Source: Micrococcales bacterium KH10 (lineage in GTDB: Bacteria; Actinomycetota; Actinomycetes; Actinomycetales; Cellulomonadaceae). Taken from it: a stretch of 64,000 nucleotides of DNA. The position numbers and the translations under genes are program-made. Positions 40,011-47,569 of this stretch are shown here, one piece after another; positions within the stretch are counted from its first letter, which is position 1; each line of letters begins with the position of its first letter. The stretch is from the NCBI GenBank assembly GCA_900188465.1, contig FZPE01000001.1, forward strand, positions 186,001 through 250,000, written 5' to 3'. The notes under the pieces were generated by a model, which saw only the letters and a list, made by a program, of their open reading frames with translations, had not been told where the DNA came from and ran no database searches.

Positions 40011-40301
40011 ATGCCCAAATTTGTTACGAGTGCTGGCGAGATAGTTGCCGAGTCCACTCTCACATATACAGAAGTCCTCCGCGCAGTACAGGCCTACAAC
40101 GTGAATGTTGGTGCAGGCCTAAGTTTGCATCGCATGAAGCGTGCAGCGTCGCTCATACATGATCAACAGACCGGCGTGCTAGACCCGACCGATCCCAGGG
40201 TTATTAGCGCCGCATTAAACCAGTGTGACCGCACCGCCCGCGTCGCAATTAGGCGCGCTGACAACAATCGGGGCGCAGCGCGACGGCTGGGGTTGGCGTG
40301 A
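40011..40301 (+). CDS. Hypothetical early phage protein
   Basis: A 96-residue basic, helical protein (VLRAVQAYNVNVGAGLSLH near the N terminus; ARVAIRRADNNRGAARRL at the C terminus). GGGGAGAG precedes the ATG at 40011, making it more likely than an upstream in-frame start at 39948. The 80 bp before it show no other gene. Function unknown. Confidence 0.55.
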   Translation: MPKFVTSAGEIVAESTLTYTEVLRAVQAYNVNVGAGLSLHRMKRAASLIHDQQTGVLDPTDPRVISAALNQCDRTARVAIRRADNNRGAARRLGLA

Positions 40302-40423
40302 TGGAAATCGGGGATATCGGTGCGCAACTATCTAGCGCATTTATTCAGAGCCTTGGCCTGGAAGCAAGCCAGCGTCCATCAACTGCTCTCGCAACACCTG
40401 ATTCTGATGCTCAAGTGAACTAA
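40301..40423 (+). CDS. Possible 40-residue phage peptide
   Basis: An ATG at 40301 overlaps the previous stop (TGATG) and opens 40 codons to TAA at 40423. It runs antisense to the 3' half of the leftward gene at 40341-40586, so only one of the two may be real. No family is recognised. Confidence 0.3.
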   Translation: MEIGDIGAQLSSAFIQSLGLEASQRPSTALATPDSDAQVN

Positions 40424-40586
40424 TTGCTTTTGCAACCACTTGCGTTGTGTACGCAATCATTCGGGCCACCTGCGAAAACCGTTCCTCTGTCGTTTCGGAC
40501 GACTCGTCAGCGAACGCGCCTGCCACATCTTTCAGGTCGGACAGCAGTTGTCGCGTAACACGCATCTCGTTGGCATCATTGCTCAT
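40341..40586 (-). CDS. Small coiled-coil protein on the opposite strand
   Basis: An 81-residue helical, acidic protein (RQLLSDLKDVAGAFADESSE; KAISSLEHQNQVLREQLMDA) read against the early operon. TATATT lies 6-7 nt before the ATG, a leaderless-type promoter of its own. Amino-acid composition is natural for a coiled coil. It may be a lysogenically expressed cargo gene. Function unknown. Confidence 0.55.
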   Translation of the reverse strand: MSNDANEMRVTRQLLSDLKDVAGAFADESSETTEERFSQVARMIAYTTQVVAKAISSLEHQNQVLREQLMDAGLLPGQGSE

Positions 40587-40630
40587 TTTTGAAATATACC
40601 CGCGCTACCTCACAGATGGAATAGACCCCC

Positions 40631-40720
40631 ATGACCTACCAAACAATCGCGATCCTGATCCTCGCGCTCGCCGTCACGCTGAACTCTCTGACGCTGATAA
40701 AGATCAGCAAACGCCGATGA
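40631..40720 (+). CDS. Single-pass mini membrane protein
   Basis: A 29-residue ORF (MTYQTIAILILALAVTLNSL, then a basic KISKRR tail), nearly all one membrane helix. The stop overlaps the next start (ATGA). It is the first of several tiny membrane proteins in this early operon. Confidence 0.5.
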   Translation: MTYQTIAILILALAVTLNSLTLIKISKRR

Positions 40721-40851
40721 CTCAACGAGACCCAGGAATCGCGTGCCCTTCATGCGGCAGGCAGTTCATTCCGCGTCACACAGACCAGAAGTGGTGCAGC
40801 AGGGAATGTAGGCACCGCGCACGACACCCAAAAAAGAAGGCCACTCGTTAA
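40717..40851 (+). CDS. Small zinc-ribbon protein
   Basis: A 44-residue protein with CPSC and CSREC pairs spaced like a zinc ribbon (CPSCGRQF then W-CSREC-RHRAR) and a basic tail. It is coupled to the mini membrane protein before it. Probably nucleic-acid or protein binding. Confidence 0.6.
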   Translation: MTQRDPGIACPSCGRQFIPRHTDQKWCSRECRHRARHPKKKATR

Positions 40852-40865
40852 GGGCGAGTGGCCTT
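40837..40865 (+). terminator. Hairpin over the zinc-ribbon stop codon
   Basis: AAGGCCACTCG pairs perfectly with CGAGTGGCCTT around a 7-nt loop. The stop codon TAA lies in the loop. A weak T-rich run follows. It could act as a terminator or attenuator just before the antirepressor gene. Confidence 0.6.
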
Positions 40866-40888
40866 CGTTGTTCCCGAAAGGAAACCAA

Positions 40889-41725
40889 ATGACAGTCTCA
40901 ATCGTACCGCAGACTGAATCCCCGTTCGATTCCATCCGACAAGTACGCGCTGACGGTTCCGAGTTCTGGTCGGCGCGTGACCTTATGGCCGCCGTCGGCT
41001 ATGACCGCTGGGAGAACTTCGCCAACGCAATCGACAAGGCCAAGGCGAGTTGCAAAGCGCAGGGCCATAACGTAGCCGACCTTTTTCGTGACGCCACGAA
41101 AAAGTCTGGTGGGCGCCCGCAGGCCGACGTAGAACTGGCTCGCTTCGCCGCGTATCTCGTCATGATGAACGGCGATCCGCGCAAGCCTGAAATCGCAATG
41201 GCGCAAGGCTACTTCGCAGTAAAAACCCGCGAGGCCGAAACTGCCAAGCCTGAGCAGTTGACTGAAATCGAGGTCGCAGAACGCTACCTGGCCGCACTGA
41301 AAGAACGAAACGCACTCGCGGCCAAGGTCGAGGCAGATCGTCCACTCGTAGCGCAGGCTGAGACTTTCCGCCAAGCAGACGGGCTGCGAACCGTAGGTGA
41401 CCTGGCAAATGACCTCAAACTCCACGCCGCAACCAACTACCCCGGCGTCAAGGTCAAGAGAGATGACGTGTTCGATCTCGCTGGACGAGTTGGCCTGCTG
41501 ATTCGCGGCAACACGGTCCGCCATAACCAGCCCACAGCGCGAGCCATTGAGGCTCGGTGGGTACGACCTAAAGAAACGGTCTACGAAGACTCGCAAGGAA
41601 GATCACACGCCAAAATCGGCACACGCCTCACGCCAAAAGGCTACGGACGGCTGTGGGATGCCGCTGTCAACAACCTCCGCGAGCACGGAACCGTGCTGCC
41701 CGAGATTAAGGAGATCGCAGGATGA
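40889..41725 (+). CDS. Phage antirepressor (BRO-N/DinD-like plus KilA-C)
   Basis: A 278-residue two-domain protein. The N-terminal part (about 8-110: FWSARDLMAAVGYDRWENF, KSGGRPQADVELARFAAYLV) resembles BRO-N/DinD-type domains. The C-terminal part (about 165-275: RTVGDLANDLKL, then RLTPKGYGRLWDAAV) is a KilA-C/ANT domain. Such proteins inactivate phage repressors or bind DNA. GAAAGGAAA precedes the ATG. It adds a second route, besides ImmA, to lift repression. Confidence 0.82.
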   Translation: MTVSIVPQTESPFDSIRQVRADGSEFWSARDLMAAVGYDRWENFANAIDKAKASCKAQGHNVADLFRDATKKSGGRPQADVELARFAAYLVMMNGDPRKPEIAMAQGYFAVKTREAETAKPEQLTEIEVAERYLAALKERNALAAKVEADRPLVAQAETFRQADGLRTVGDLANDLKLHAATNYPGVKVKRDDVFDLAGRVGLLIRGNTVRHNQPTARAIEARWVRPKETVYEDSQGRSHAKIGTRLTPKGYGRLWDAAVNNLREHGTVLPEIKEIAG

Positions 41726-42102
41726 GGCTCTACAAAGCACGATACGTCGGCAAGGCGGCCACGATGTTCAACAACATGTCGCTTAACGAATGGCCCGAGC
41801 CGGAAGGATGGCGAGAGTACGCGATCGACAAGTGGGGCAAAGACTTCACGCGCTGGACCAATGGCTACAAGCCGTTCTTCCTGCCGTCCGATCAGCCCAT
41901 CTACCGATCGCGATCCGCTGCACAGAATCGCGTCAATCTGATCAATCGTTGGCTCGGTGAAGGCTCGGCGATTCTCGTTGAGACGGATACGAACTGGATG
42001 CCCACTGCCGATGCGAACCGCATCCGCAAGGCGCAACGCAAGAGTGTACGCATCGCCAAACTCAAGGCGGAGATCGCAAGACTTGAGGAGGCTTCAGCAT
42101 GA
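41722..42102 (+). CDS. Hypothetical phage protein
   Basis: A 126-residue protein with aromatic-rich centre (REYAIDKWGKDFTRWTNGYK) and a C-terminal coiled coil (RKSVRIAKLKAEIARLEEA). It overlaps its neighbours by 4 nt at both ends. No family recognised. Confidence 0.6.
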   Translation: MRLYKARYVGKAATMFNNMSLNEWPEPEGWREYAIDKWGKDFTRWTNGYKPFFLPSDQPIYRSRSAAQNRVNLINRWLGEGSAILVETDTNWMPTADANRIRKAQRKSVRIAKLKAEIARLEEASA

Positions 42103-42326
42103 CCACCCCTCTACTCATGGACGCTGCAACTGCCGCCAAAGTCCTCGATCCAACCATGAGCCCCAAGACACTTCTGCGGCTCGCTCGGAGCGGGCAGATC
42201 GCCTCTCGTCGTCGCGGCAGACTCGTCCGATTCGCCATGGAGGACCTGGAGGCATACAAGGACGCTGCCGCTAAGCGCGAGGACGCGGCCTACAAGTTGG
42301 TTCCAACCAGAAAGAAGCGACTATGA
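42099..42326 (+). CDS. Excisionase-type HTH protein
   Basis: A 75-residue DNA-binding protein of the MerR-like/excisionase class: a DAATAAKVLD helix, MSPKTLLRLARSGQIASRRR and a wing RLVRFAMEDLEAYKDA. It may direct excision with the integrase or act as an early regulator. It overlaps both neighbours by 4 nt. Confidence 0.75.
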   Translation: MTTPLLMDAATAAKVLDPTMSPKTLLRLARSGQIASRRRGRLVRFAMEDLEAYKDAAAKREDAAYKLVPTRKKRL

Positions 42327-42502
42327 CAACCCCAAAACATGCAGGCCCGCGTCACCCAGCCGACCTCCACGCGGCAGTGAAGTTCAACAGCCTACCCCTC
42401 AATGCGCAGCGCAAGGCAGTCCTCGCGCACGACGTGCGCACGATGGCCGGCCTGAACCAATTGCGCACCGAGGCTTGGGAACTCGCCCAGGAGGTCGCCT
42501 GA
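42323..42502 (+). CDS. Hypothetical small phage protein
   Basis: A 59-residue helical protein (HPADLHAAVKFNSLPLNAQR; TMAGLNQLRTEAWELAQEV) overlapping its neighbours by ATGA at the start and TGATG at the end. No family recognised. Confidence 0.5.
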   Translation: MTTPKHAGPRHPADLHAAVKFNSLPLNAQRKAVLAHDVRTMAGLNQLRTEAWELAQEVA

Positions 42503-42621
42503 TGCTCCAAGCCTCCATGCCTCACCTGTGGGCAGTCATTGCTATCAGCGTCGTCACAATCGTGGCGGCGTTTTTGTTTGCGCTCACTGATGAGCGCCGA
42601 GAGAAACGAGAGAAGAAGTGA
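42502..42621 (+). CDS. Single-pass mini membrane protein
   Basis: A 39-residue ORF with one membrane helix (LWAVIAISVVTIVAAFLFAL) and a charged basic tail (DERREKREKK). It overlaps the next gene by 4 nt (GTGA). Confidence 0.5.
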   Translation: MLQASMPHLWAVIAISVVTIVAAFLFALTDERREKREKK

Positions 42622-43850
42622 AGATCATCAACCTCCAGGCCGAAAACATTCGCGGCCTCAAAGCAATCGACATCACGCCCGGCGATAACTTCGTCGAACT
42701 GGCTGGGTCGAACGGCGCCGGCAAGTCCAGTGTTCTGGATGCTATCTGGCTGGCACTCGGCGGCAAGGATGCCAAGGGGTCGGTCACCACACCCCTACGC
42801 AAGGGCGAGAAGTCGGGCTTCGTCGAGCTGGATCTCGGCAACCTGCGTGTGCGTCGGAACTTCACCGAGGCTGGCACTACGAGCCTCAAGGTGACTGCCG
42901 TTACCGCCGAGGGGATCGCCTCGACGGTGAGTTCGCCGCAGACTGTGTTGGACTCGCTGCGGTCAAAGTTCCTGGACCCCGCTGGATTCGCTGCGGCCAA
43001 GCCTGAGCAGCAGCGCGCCGAACTGCTGGGGCTGCTTGACCTTGATGTAGATCTGGACGAGTTGGCAGCGAACCGCAAACGGATCTTCGATGCGCGTACT
43101 GAGATCGGACGCCAAGGCAAGGCGCTCGGGGAGGTAGGCGAGATCGACGATGGCCTGCCAGAGGAAGAGCAGTCCGCGTCTGAGATTATTCGCATGATTC
43201 AAGCCCGCCAGGAGCGTAATCGCGAAATTGAAGAGGCTGAGCGTGAGGTCGCGGACAACGCGCGCACCATTGAAGATCTCGCCCATCAGATCCAGGAATT
43301 ACAGGCTCAACTCAAGGAATCGCGGGACGAGCAGAAGAAGGCGATTGAGCGGGCGAAATTCTTGGGCGACGCAGAGTCAACCGATGAGCTTGAAGAGCAG
43401 TTAGCGCGCATCGAGGAAACCAACGCGAAGATCCGCGTGAACAATGCTCGTCGGCAGCAATTGGCAAGGAAGGTGGCCCTGCGCCAGCAGTACGAGACGC
43501 TGACTCGGCAGATTGAGAACCTCGACAAGACCAAGGACGAAGCGATCGCCAAGGCCAATCTGCCTGTCGAGGGGCTCGGGCTGGATGAGAAAGGCGTCAC
43601 GCTCAACGGCTTGCCACTGTCGGATGCGTCGAGCGGTGAGCAACTTTATGCTGCGCTGCGGATCACAGCAGCACTCAACCCAACGTTGCGCGTCATCCAA
43701 TTACGCGACGGCTCGCTACTGGATGCCGAGCACAAGAAGATTGTGGCTGATTTCGCCGAGGCCGAGGACTATCAGGTCTGGTACGAGTCGGTTGGCACCG
43801 GTGGCGAGGGCGCGGTCATCATCACTGACGGCGAGGTGTCCAATGGCTAA
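42618..43850 (+). CDS. SMC/Rad50-like AAA ATPase of the phage recombination module
   Basis: A 410-residue ATPase with GTG start. Walker A is GSNGAGKSS (about 30-38). A coiled coil spans about 180-310 (ERNREIEEAEREVADNART; EELEEQLARIEETNAKIR). The ABC signature is DASSGEQLYAAL and the Walker B region reads LRVIQLRDGSLLD, without the usual Asp-Glu pair. It is shorter than Rad50/SbcC. It lies 0.4 kb upstream of a YqaJ exonuclease, so it probably works with it in phage DNA recombination. Confidence 0.82.
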   Translation: MKIINLQAENIRGLKAIDITPGDNFVELAGSNGAGKSSVLDAIWLALGGKDAKGSVTTPLRKGEKSGFVELDLGNLRVRRNFTEAGTTSLKVTAVTAEGIASTVSSPQTVLDSLRSKFLDPAGFAAAKPEQQRAELLGLLDLDVDLDELAANRKRIFDARTEIGRQGKALGEVGEIDDGLPEEEQSASEIIRMIQARQERNREIEEAEREVADNARTIEDLAHQIQELQAQLKESRDEQKKAIERAKFLGDAESTDELEEQLARIEETNAKIRVNNARRQQLARKVALRQQYETLTRQIENLDKTKDEAIAKANLPVEGLGLDEKGVTLNGLPLSDASSGEQLYAALRITAALNPTLRVIQLRDGSLLDAEHKKIVADFAEAEDYQVWYESVGTGGEGAVIITDGEVSNG

Positions 43851-43992
43851 CCTGCGCGAAGATCTGACGATAATCGACCGGTCAATCACCACGCTGACAC
43901 CAGATCAGATCGAGTCCGCTCGCCGTCTCATCACTGCCCGCTGCGGCGACGACGCATCCAAAGTTCTCGAAAGGCTGGGGATCAATGAGTGA
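43843..43992 (+). CDS. Hypothetical small phage protein
   Basis: A 49-residue helical protein (LTIIDRSITTLTPDQIESAR, then KVLERLGINE). It overlaps the ATPase gene by 8 nt and the next gene by 8 nt. No family recognised. Confidence 0.5.
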   Translation: MANLREDLTIIDRSITTLTPDQIESARRLITARCGDDASKVLERLGINE

Positions 43993-44197
43993 CTACGAAT
44001 CGCACTTGGCGAACCAGGTCGAAGCCGACTATCAGACGCGCCAACTCCAGCAGGTCGAGGCCGCGAACACTGAGATTGAAGCCATTGTCGAGCGACTGAA
44101 AGAACTCGCACTCGACGGGGAGGCGCTCACGGACGGGCTCGCGGACTTGTGTACTGCGCTGCAGTCCTGGGCGCACGCTACGGAAGGGTTGATGTGA
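43985..44197 (+). CDS. Hypothetical small phage protein
   Basis: A 70-residue acidic helical protein with a coiled-coil character (QVEAANTEIEAIVERLKELA). Overlaps both neighbours. No family recognised. Confidence 0.5.
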   Translation: MSDYESHLANQVEADYQTRQLQQVEAANTEIEAIVERLKELALDGEALTDGLADLCTALQSWAHATEGLM

Positions 44198-44277
44198 CCA
44201 CCGCTGGAATCGTCTACCTCATCATCGTTGCCGCTCTGATCGGGGCGGCTTTTCTTATACCTAAGGAGTTGCAGTGA
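44194..44277 (+). CDS. Possible 27-residue membrane peptide
   Basis: A GTG-started ORF of 27 codons, almost wholly a membrane helix (IVYLIIVAALIGAAFLI). It overlaps both the previous stop and the next start by 4 nt, which supports translation by coupling. Confidence 0.4.
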   Translation: MTTAGIVYLIIVAALIGAAFLIPKELQ

Positions 44278-44951
44278 GTCTGCAGATTTACAAGGACCTT
44301 GAACAAGGGTCAGACGAGTGGCTGGAGGCGCGTCGCGGGATTGTCACCGCGTCCGTCGTCGGGCAGCTCATCACAGCAAAGACGCTGAAACTCGCGTGCA
44401 ACGAGACATCTCGCTCGCTGGCGTTGACGCTTGCGGCTGAGCGCATCACGGGCCGAATCGAGCCGGTATTCGTCTCCGATGACATGATGCGCGGTCGTCT
44501 CGATGAGCCGATTGCCCGCGACCTGTACGCCTCACACCATGCGCCTGTGACAGAGGTTGGATTCATGGTCCTTGAAAGCGGAGGCATACGCCTCGGATAC
44601 TCCCCTGATGGTCTGGTTGGCGATGACGGACTAATTGAAATCAAGTCTCGCAAACCCAAGATTCAGCTAGCAACCATTCTCAGTGACGAGGTTCCCGCCG
44701 TGAACATGGCGCAGATCCAGGCCGGGCTACTGGTTAGTGGAAGGGGCTGGTTGGACTACATCTCCTACTGCGCTGGAATGCCGCTATTCGTCAAGCGCGT
44801 TTACCCGGATTTCCGGTGGCGCGACGCGATCACCGAGGCAGTCGAAGCCTGTGAGCACGACATAGCGGACAAGGTTGCTCGCTACGAATCTGCGGCTCTA
44901 AATATGCCTGCAACCGAGTACGTCGAACACTTCAATGAAATCGAGTTCTGA
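44274..44951 (+). CDS. YqaJ-type phage exonuclease
   Basis: A 225-residue PD-(D/E)XK nuclease of the lambda-exonuclease/YqaJ class. The N-terminal EWLEARRGIVTASVVGQLI helix, the central GYSPDGLVGDDGLIEIKSRK (catalytic Asp, Glu and Lys) and MAQIQAGLLVSGRGWLDYI are typical. It would resect DNA ends for single-strand annealing recombination. It has a GTG start overlapping the previous ORF. Confidence 0.88.
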   Translation: MSLQIYKDLEQGSDEWLEARRGIVTASVVGQLITAKTLKLACNETSRSLALTLAAERITGRIEPVFVSDDMMRGRLDEPIARDLYASHHAPVTEVGFMVLESGGIRLGYSPDGLVGDDGLIEIKSRKPKIQLATILSDEVPAVNMAQIQAGLLVSGRGWLDYISYCAGMPLFVKRVYPDFRWRDAITEAVEACEHDIADKVARYESAALNMPATEYVEHFNEIEF

Positions 44952-44952
44952 T

Positions 44953-45546
44953 ATGGACATTACTGACGCGCTTGCGCCAGCGAGCGACCAATTAGATGCG
45001 GTTGAACTGGTCAATCCGCGCACCTTCACCATCGACACTGGGTCCCGCCTTGGTAAGCGGGACGGCAGGACTGTTGTCGAGATTCGTCTTGTCAATTTCG
45101 ACCGGGTTTGGCGACCAAGCAAGGGAATGCTTGACGTGCTGGCCGCATGCTGGGGCACAGACGGGAAGGCCTGGGTTGGCCGCCGCGTCACGCTATATAA
45201 CGACCGCGACGTCACTTTTGGCAAAGAAAAGACGGGCGGCATTCGCATTAGTCACCTGTCACACATTGAAAAAGCGCGCACGGTAGCGATTCGAGCACCT
45301 GGTGCTGGACGCGTGAAGCAATGGCACGTTGAGCCACTGCCTGATGAGCCAACTACCGCCGACCCCACGCCCGAGCAGATCGCCTCACTAACCGACGAGG
45401 ACGCGCTCAAGGAACTGTGGAAGCAATCAAGCCCACAAGGACGACGACTCATCGAAGCGCGCGTTGCCGAACTGCGCGCGACCCCCGCCGCCGACCCGGA
45501 AACGGGCGAGGTCGTTGAGGGTGAGTTGTTTGGGACCGAGTCCTAA
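44953..45546 (+). CDS. Hypothetical protein paired with the exonuclease (candidate annealing or ssDNA-binding partner)
   Basis: A 197-residue protein whose ATG is 1 nt after the exonuclease stop. The N-terminal half is beta-rich (RTFTIDTGSRLGKRDGRTVV; VGRRVTLYNDRDVTFGKEKT), which could be an OB-like fold. The C-terminal half is acidic and helical (TPEQIASLTDEDALKELW). No RecT, Redbeta or Sak family is recognised in this prophage, so by position this is the candidate annealing protein. That is inference only. Confidence 0.65.
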   Translation: MDITDALAPASDQLDAVELVNPRTFTIDTGSRLGKRDGRTVVEIRLVNFDRVWRPSKGMLDVLAACWGTDGKAWVGRRVTLYNDRDVTFGKEKTGGIRISHLSHIEKARTVAIRAPGAGRVKQWHVEPLPDEPTTADPTPEQIASLTDEDALKELWKQSSPQGRRLIEARVAELRATPAADPETGEVVEGELFGTES

Positions 45547-45821
45547 TGGATTTGCTCGACGAACTCAATCGGATCGAGAACCCGGCGGACGTCACCAAAG
45601 TGCACGCACTCATGCCCTCGATGGGACTGGCGTGTGGCCTCGATTTCCTCAAGGTGCGCGAACCATGCACTCTCGGAACTCGCGGGCTGCTGGGTGCGCA
45701 CAAGTGGCCCGAATCAACCCCCGCTGAGCCAACTTGTACAGAGTGTCTGGCGAGGCACGGAGGGCTTGACGGACTGCGTGCTGAGATTCGCCGCCAGCAG
45801 TCAAGGGAGGCAATCACATGA
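45546..45821 (+). CDS. Small Cys-containing phage protein
   Basis: A 91-residue protein. The C-terminal CTECLARHGG with an upstream Cys (LKVREPCTLGTRG) could bind zinc. It overlaps neighbours by 1 and 4 nt. No family recognised. Confidence 0.55.
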   Translation: MDLLDELNRIENPADVTKVHALMPSMGLACGLDFLKVREPCTLGTRGLLGAHKWPESTPAEPTCTECLARHGGLDGLRAEIRRQQSREAIT

Positions 45822-46162
45822 CCACCCACATGCGTCGTTACCCGAACCCACTCCGCGAGTCCTCACACGATCTCGCCTGGCAGGACGATGCTTTGTGTGC
45901 TCAGGTGGGCCAAGAGATCTTCTACTCAGACGACTTTCAAGATCAGCAGGATGCGATCGAGATTTGCCGCCACTGCCCGGTGGTCAATCAGTGCTTAGAA
46001 ATGAGCATCAAGCGGCCTGGCGATATTTGCAACGGCATCTGGGCGGGAACGCTGCCAAGTGACCGAATCAAAATTATGCGCACCACCGAGAGGCGTAACA
46101 AGCCTTTGAAATGGGCTATCGAGCAACTGGCGGCCATATCGAAGCAAAGGAGGCGGGTGTGA
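45818..46162 (+). CDS. WhiB-family Fe-S transcription regulator (phage-encoded)
   Basis: A 114-residue WhiB-like protein. The four cluster cysteines are in DDALCAQ, then EICRHCPVVNQC with CxxC-x5-C spacing. The turn motif GDICNGIWAG (usually G[VI]WGG) is followed by a basic C-terminal helix. WhiB proteins occur only in actinobacteria and their phages; phage copies can compete with host WhiB proteins at sigma factor A. Confidence 0.88.
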   Translation: MTTHMRRYPNPLRESSHDLAWQDDALCAQVGQEIFYSDDFQDQQDAIEICRHCPVVNQCLEMSIKRPGDICNGIWAGTLPSDRIKIMRTTERRNKPLKWAIEQLAAISKQRRRV

Positions 46163-46395
46163 GCGGCAAGGGTATCTATCGGCACCGTTTCCCGATCGTC
46201 GATGAGTCTGCCAATCTGCACGACCTCAAGCAGGAAGCAACAGACGAAATGGCGGCGATTTGTGAGCGGAATTGTTGGCGACGAGTTTCGCCGACTTTGG
46301 TTGCAGTTGAACACGGTTCGCCTGCATCAATCGTTGCATCTGTCGAGGTTCTATTTATCACTAAACGAAAGCATAGGAAGGAGGTAGGCGCGTGA
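46159..46395 (+). CDS. Hypothetical small phage protein
   Basis: A 78-residue protein with GTG start overlapping the WhiB stop. AAAGGAGG lies 5 nt before it. The sequence (IYRHRFPIVDESANLHDLKQ; SIVASVEVLFITKRKHRKE) matches no family I know. It ends 4 nt into the redoxin gene. Confidence 0.5.
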   Translation: MSGKGIYRHRFPIVDESANLHDLKQEATDEMAAICERNCWRRVSPTLVAVEHGSPASIVASVEVLFITKRKHRKEVGA

Positions 46396-46661
46396 AAGAT
46401 TACGCACTAGCTTTATATACCCAGCCGTCATACATTCCGTGCCAGGCGACCAAGCGGGCACTCAAGCGACAGGGCCTGGAGTTCGTCGAGATCGACGTCC
46501 ATGAAGACCCAGATACCTCACGCGCCGTTCTGGACCAGTACGGACTCAACCGCACACCCGCTGTCATCGGCAAGGTCGACGGCAAAACCTATCAGTGGCA
46601 AGGGCACTCAGAGGAATCGATCGAGGCGTTCGTCGAACTCGTCAAGGAGGATGCAGCATGA
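46392..46661 (+). CDS. NrdH/glutaredoxin-like protein lacking the first active-site Cys
   Basis: An 89-residue thioredoxin-fold protein. The strand ALALYTQPS, the helix CQATKRALKRQGLEF, the cis-Pro RTPAVIG and the C-terminal helix are all in place for NrdH. The active site, however, reads PSYIPCQAT: the nucleophilic first Cys of the usual CxxC is Tyr, and only the second Cys (C17) remains. It therefore cannot act as a normal dithiol reductant. It has a GTG start and overlaps ssb by 4 nt. Confidence 0.8.
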   Translation: MKDYALALYTQPSYIPCQATKRALKRQGLEFVEIDVHEDPDTSRAVLDQYGLNRTPAVIGKVDGKTYQWQGHSEESIEAFVELVKEDAA

Positions 46662-47056
46662 GTACGATCACACTCACCGGAAACGTCGTTGCCGACCCTG
46701 AACTCCGGTACACGCAGGACGGCACGCCACTGCTGTCGTTCCGCGTCGCCGAGAACCACCGCCGCTTCGACAAGGCTCGCAACGAGTGGGTCGATCTGCG
46801 TACTGATTGGCACGACGTGACGATCTGGCGAGGTAAGGCTGAAACACTCGCCGAAGCACTCAAGAAGGGCGATCGCGTTGTGATCGTGGGCGACCTCGAA
46901 TCTCGCGAGGTCGAGAAGGACGGCTCGAAGCGAGTCTACTGGCGAGTTCAAGCCCGCGAGATCGGTATCGTGCCCAAAGCCAAGAGCAGTCAGCCTGCGG
47001 TCGCACATGACCCCTGGAGCGGATCGGCGGTGAGTTCGGATGAGCCGCCGTTCTAG
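46658..47056 (+). CDS. ssb: Single-stranded DNA-binding protein
   Basis: A 132-residue SSB. The OB fold begins MSTITLTGNVVADPELRYTQ and includes WHDVTIWRGKAETLAE and KGDRVVIVGDLESRE. The acidic tip ends SSDEPPF, the protein-interaction tail. It belongs to the phage replication/recombination block. Confidence 0.92.
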   Translation: MSTITLTGNVVADPELRYTQDGTPLLSFRVAENHRRFDKARNEWVDLRTDWHDVTIWRGKAETLAEALKKGDRVVIVGDLESREVEKDGSKRVYWRVQAREIGIVPKAKSSQPAVAHDPWSGSAVSSDEPPF

Positions 47057-47213
47057 GCAGTTTCGCATCGAACGAGCCCGGCTCTGGCCACATCCCCTCC
47101 GGCCCATATGGACCGTCTGGAAGGTGGACAGCCCTTATGTTTCCCATGTCGTCCACCACGCAAACACCTGGCGCGAGGCGATGGATTGGGCGGATCGGAT
47201 GGTGCGGAAGTGA
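47040..47213 (+). CDS. Hypothetical small phage protein
   Basis: A 57-residue basic, Trp-rich protein (RLWPHPLRPIWTVWKVD; NTWREAMDWADRMVRK). It overlaps ssb by 17 nt and the resolvase-like gene by 4 nt (GTGA). No family recognised. Confidence 0.5.
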   Translation: MSRRSRQFRIERARLWPHPLRPIWTVWKVDSPYVSHVVHHANTWREAMDWADRMVRK

Positions 47214-47569
47214 CCCGCAGCCGAGTCAGCGCCAAGAAGGCGGGCGCGTCATTCGAACGCCTCGTTGCCAACTACCTCGCCGAGCATGTTGACGATCGGA
47301 TTGATCGTCGCGTCAAAACCGGGAACAAAGATCGCGGCGACATTGGCGGGCTACGTCACATGGGCCAGCGGGTGGTGATCGAATGTAAGAACACCACCCG
47401 CCTGTCGCTCGGAACATGGATCAATGAAGTCGAGATCGAACGCGGAAACGATGATGCCGGGGTGGGCCTAGTTGTGCACAAACGGCACGGTAAGGCCTCC
47501 CCCGGCGATCAACTAGTGACCATGACACTAGCCGATTTCGTCAGTTTGGTTAGCGGTGGACGGGTTTAG
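47210..47569 (+). CDS. Phage Holliday-junction-resolvase-like nuclease
   Basis: A 119-residue protein with a PD-(D/E)XK-type layout: KKAGASFERLVANYLAEHV helix, then DRGDIGGL (Asp), then QRVVIECKN (Glu-x-Lys). This is the arrangement in Hjc-like resolvases and the actinophage proteins annotated as resolvases. It has a GTG start coupled to the gene before. Confidence 0.72.
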   Translation: MTRSRVSAKKAGASFERLVANYLAEHVDDRIDRRVKTGNKDRGDIGGLRHMGQRVVIECKNTTRLSLGTWINEVEIERGNDDAGVGLVVHKRHGKASPGDQLVTMTLADFVSLVSGGRV

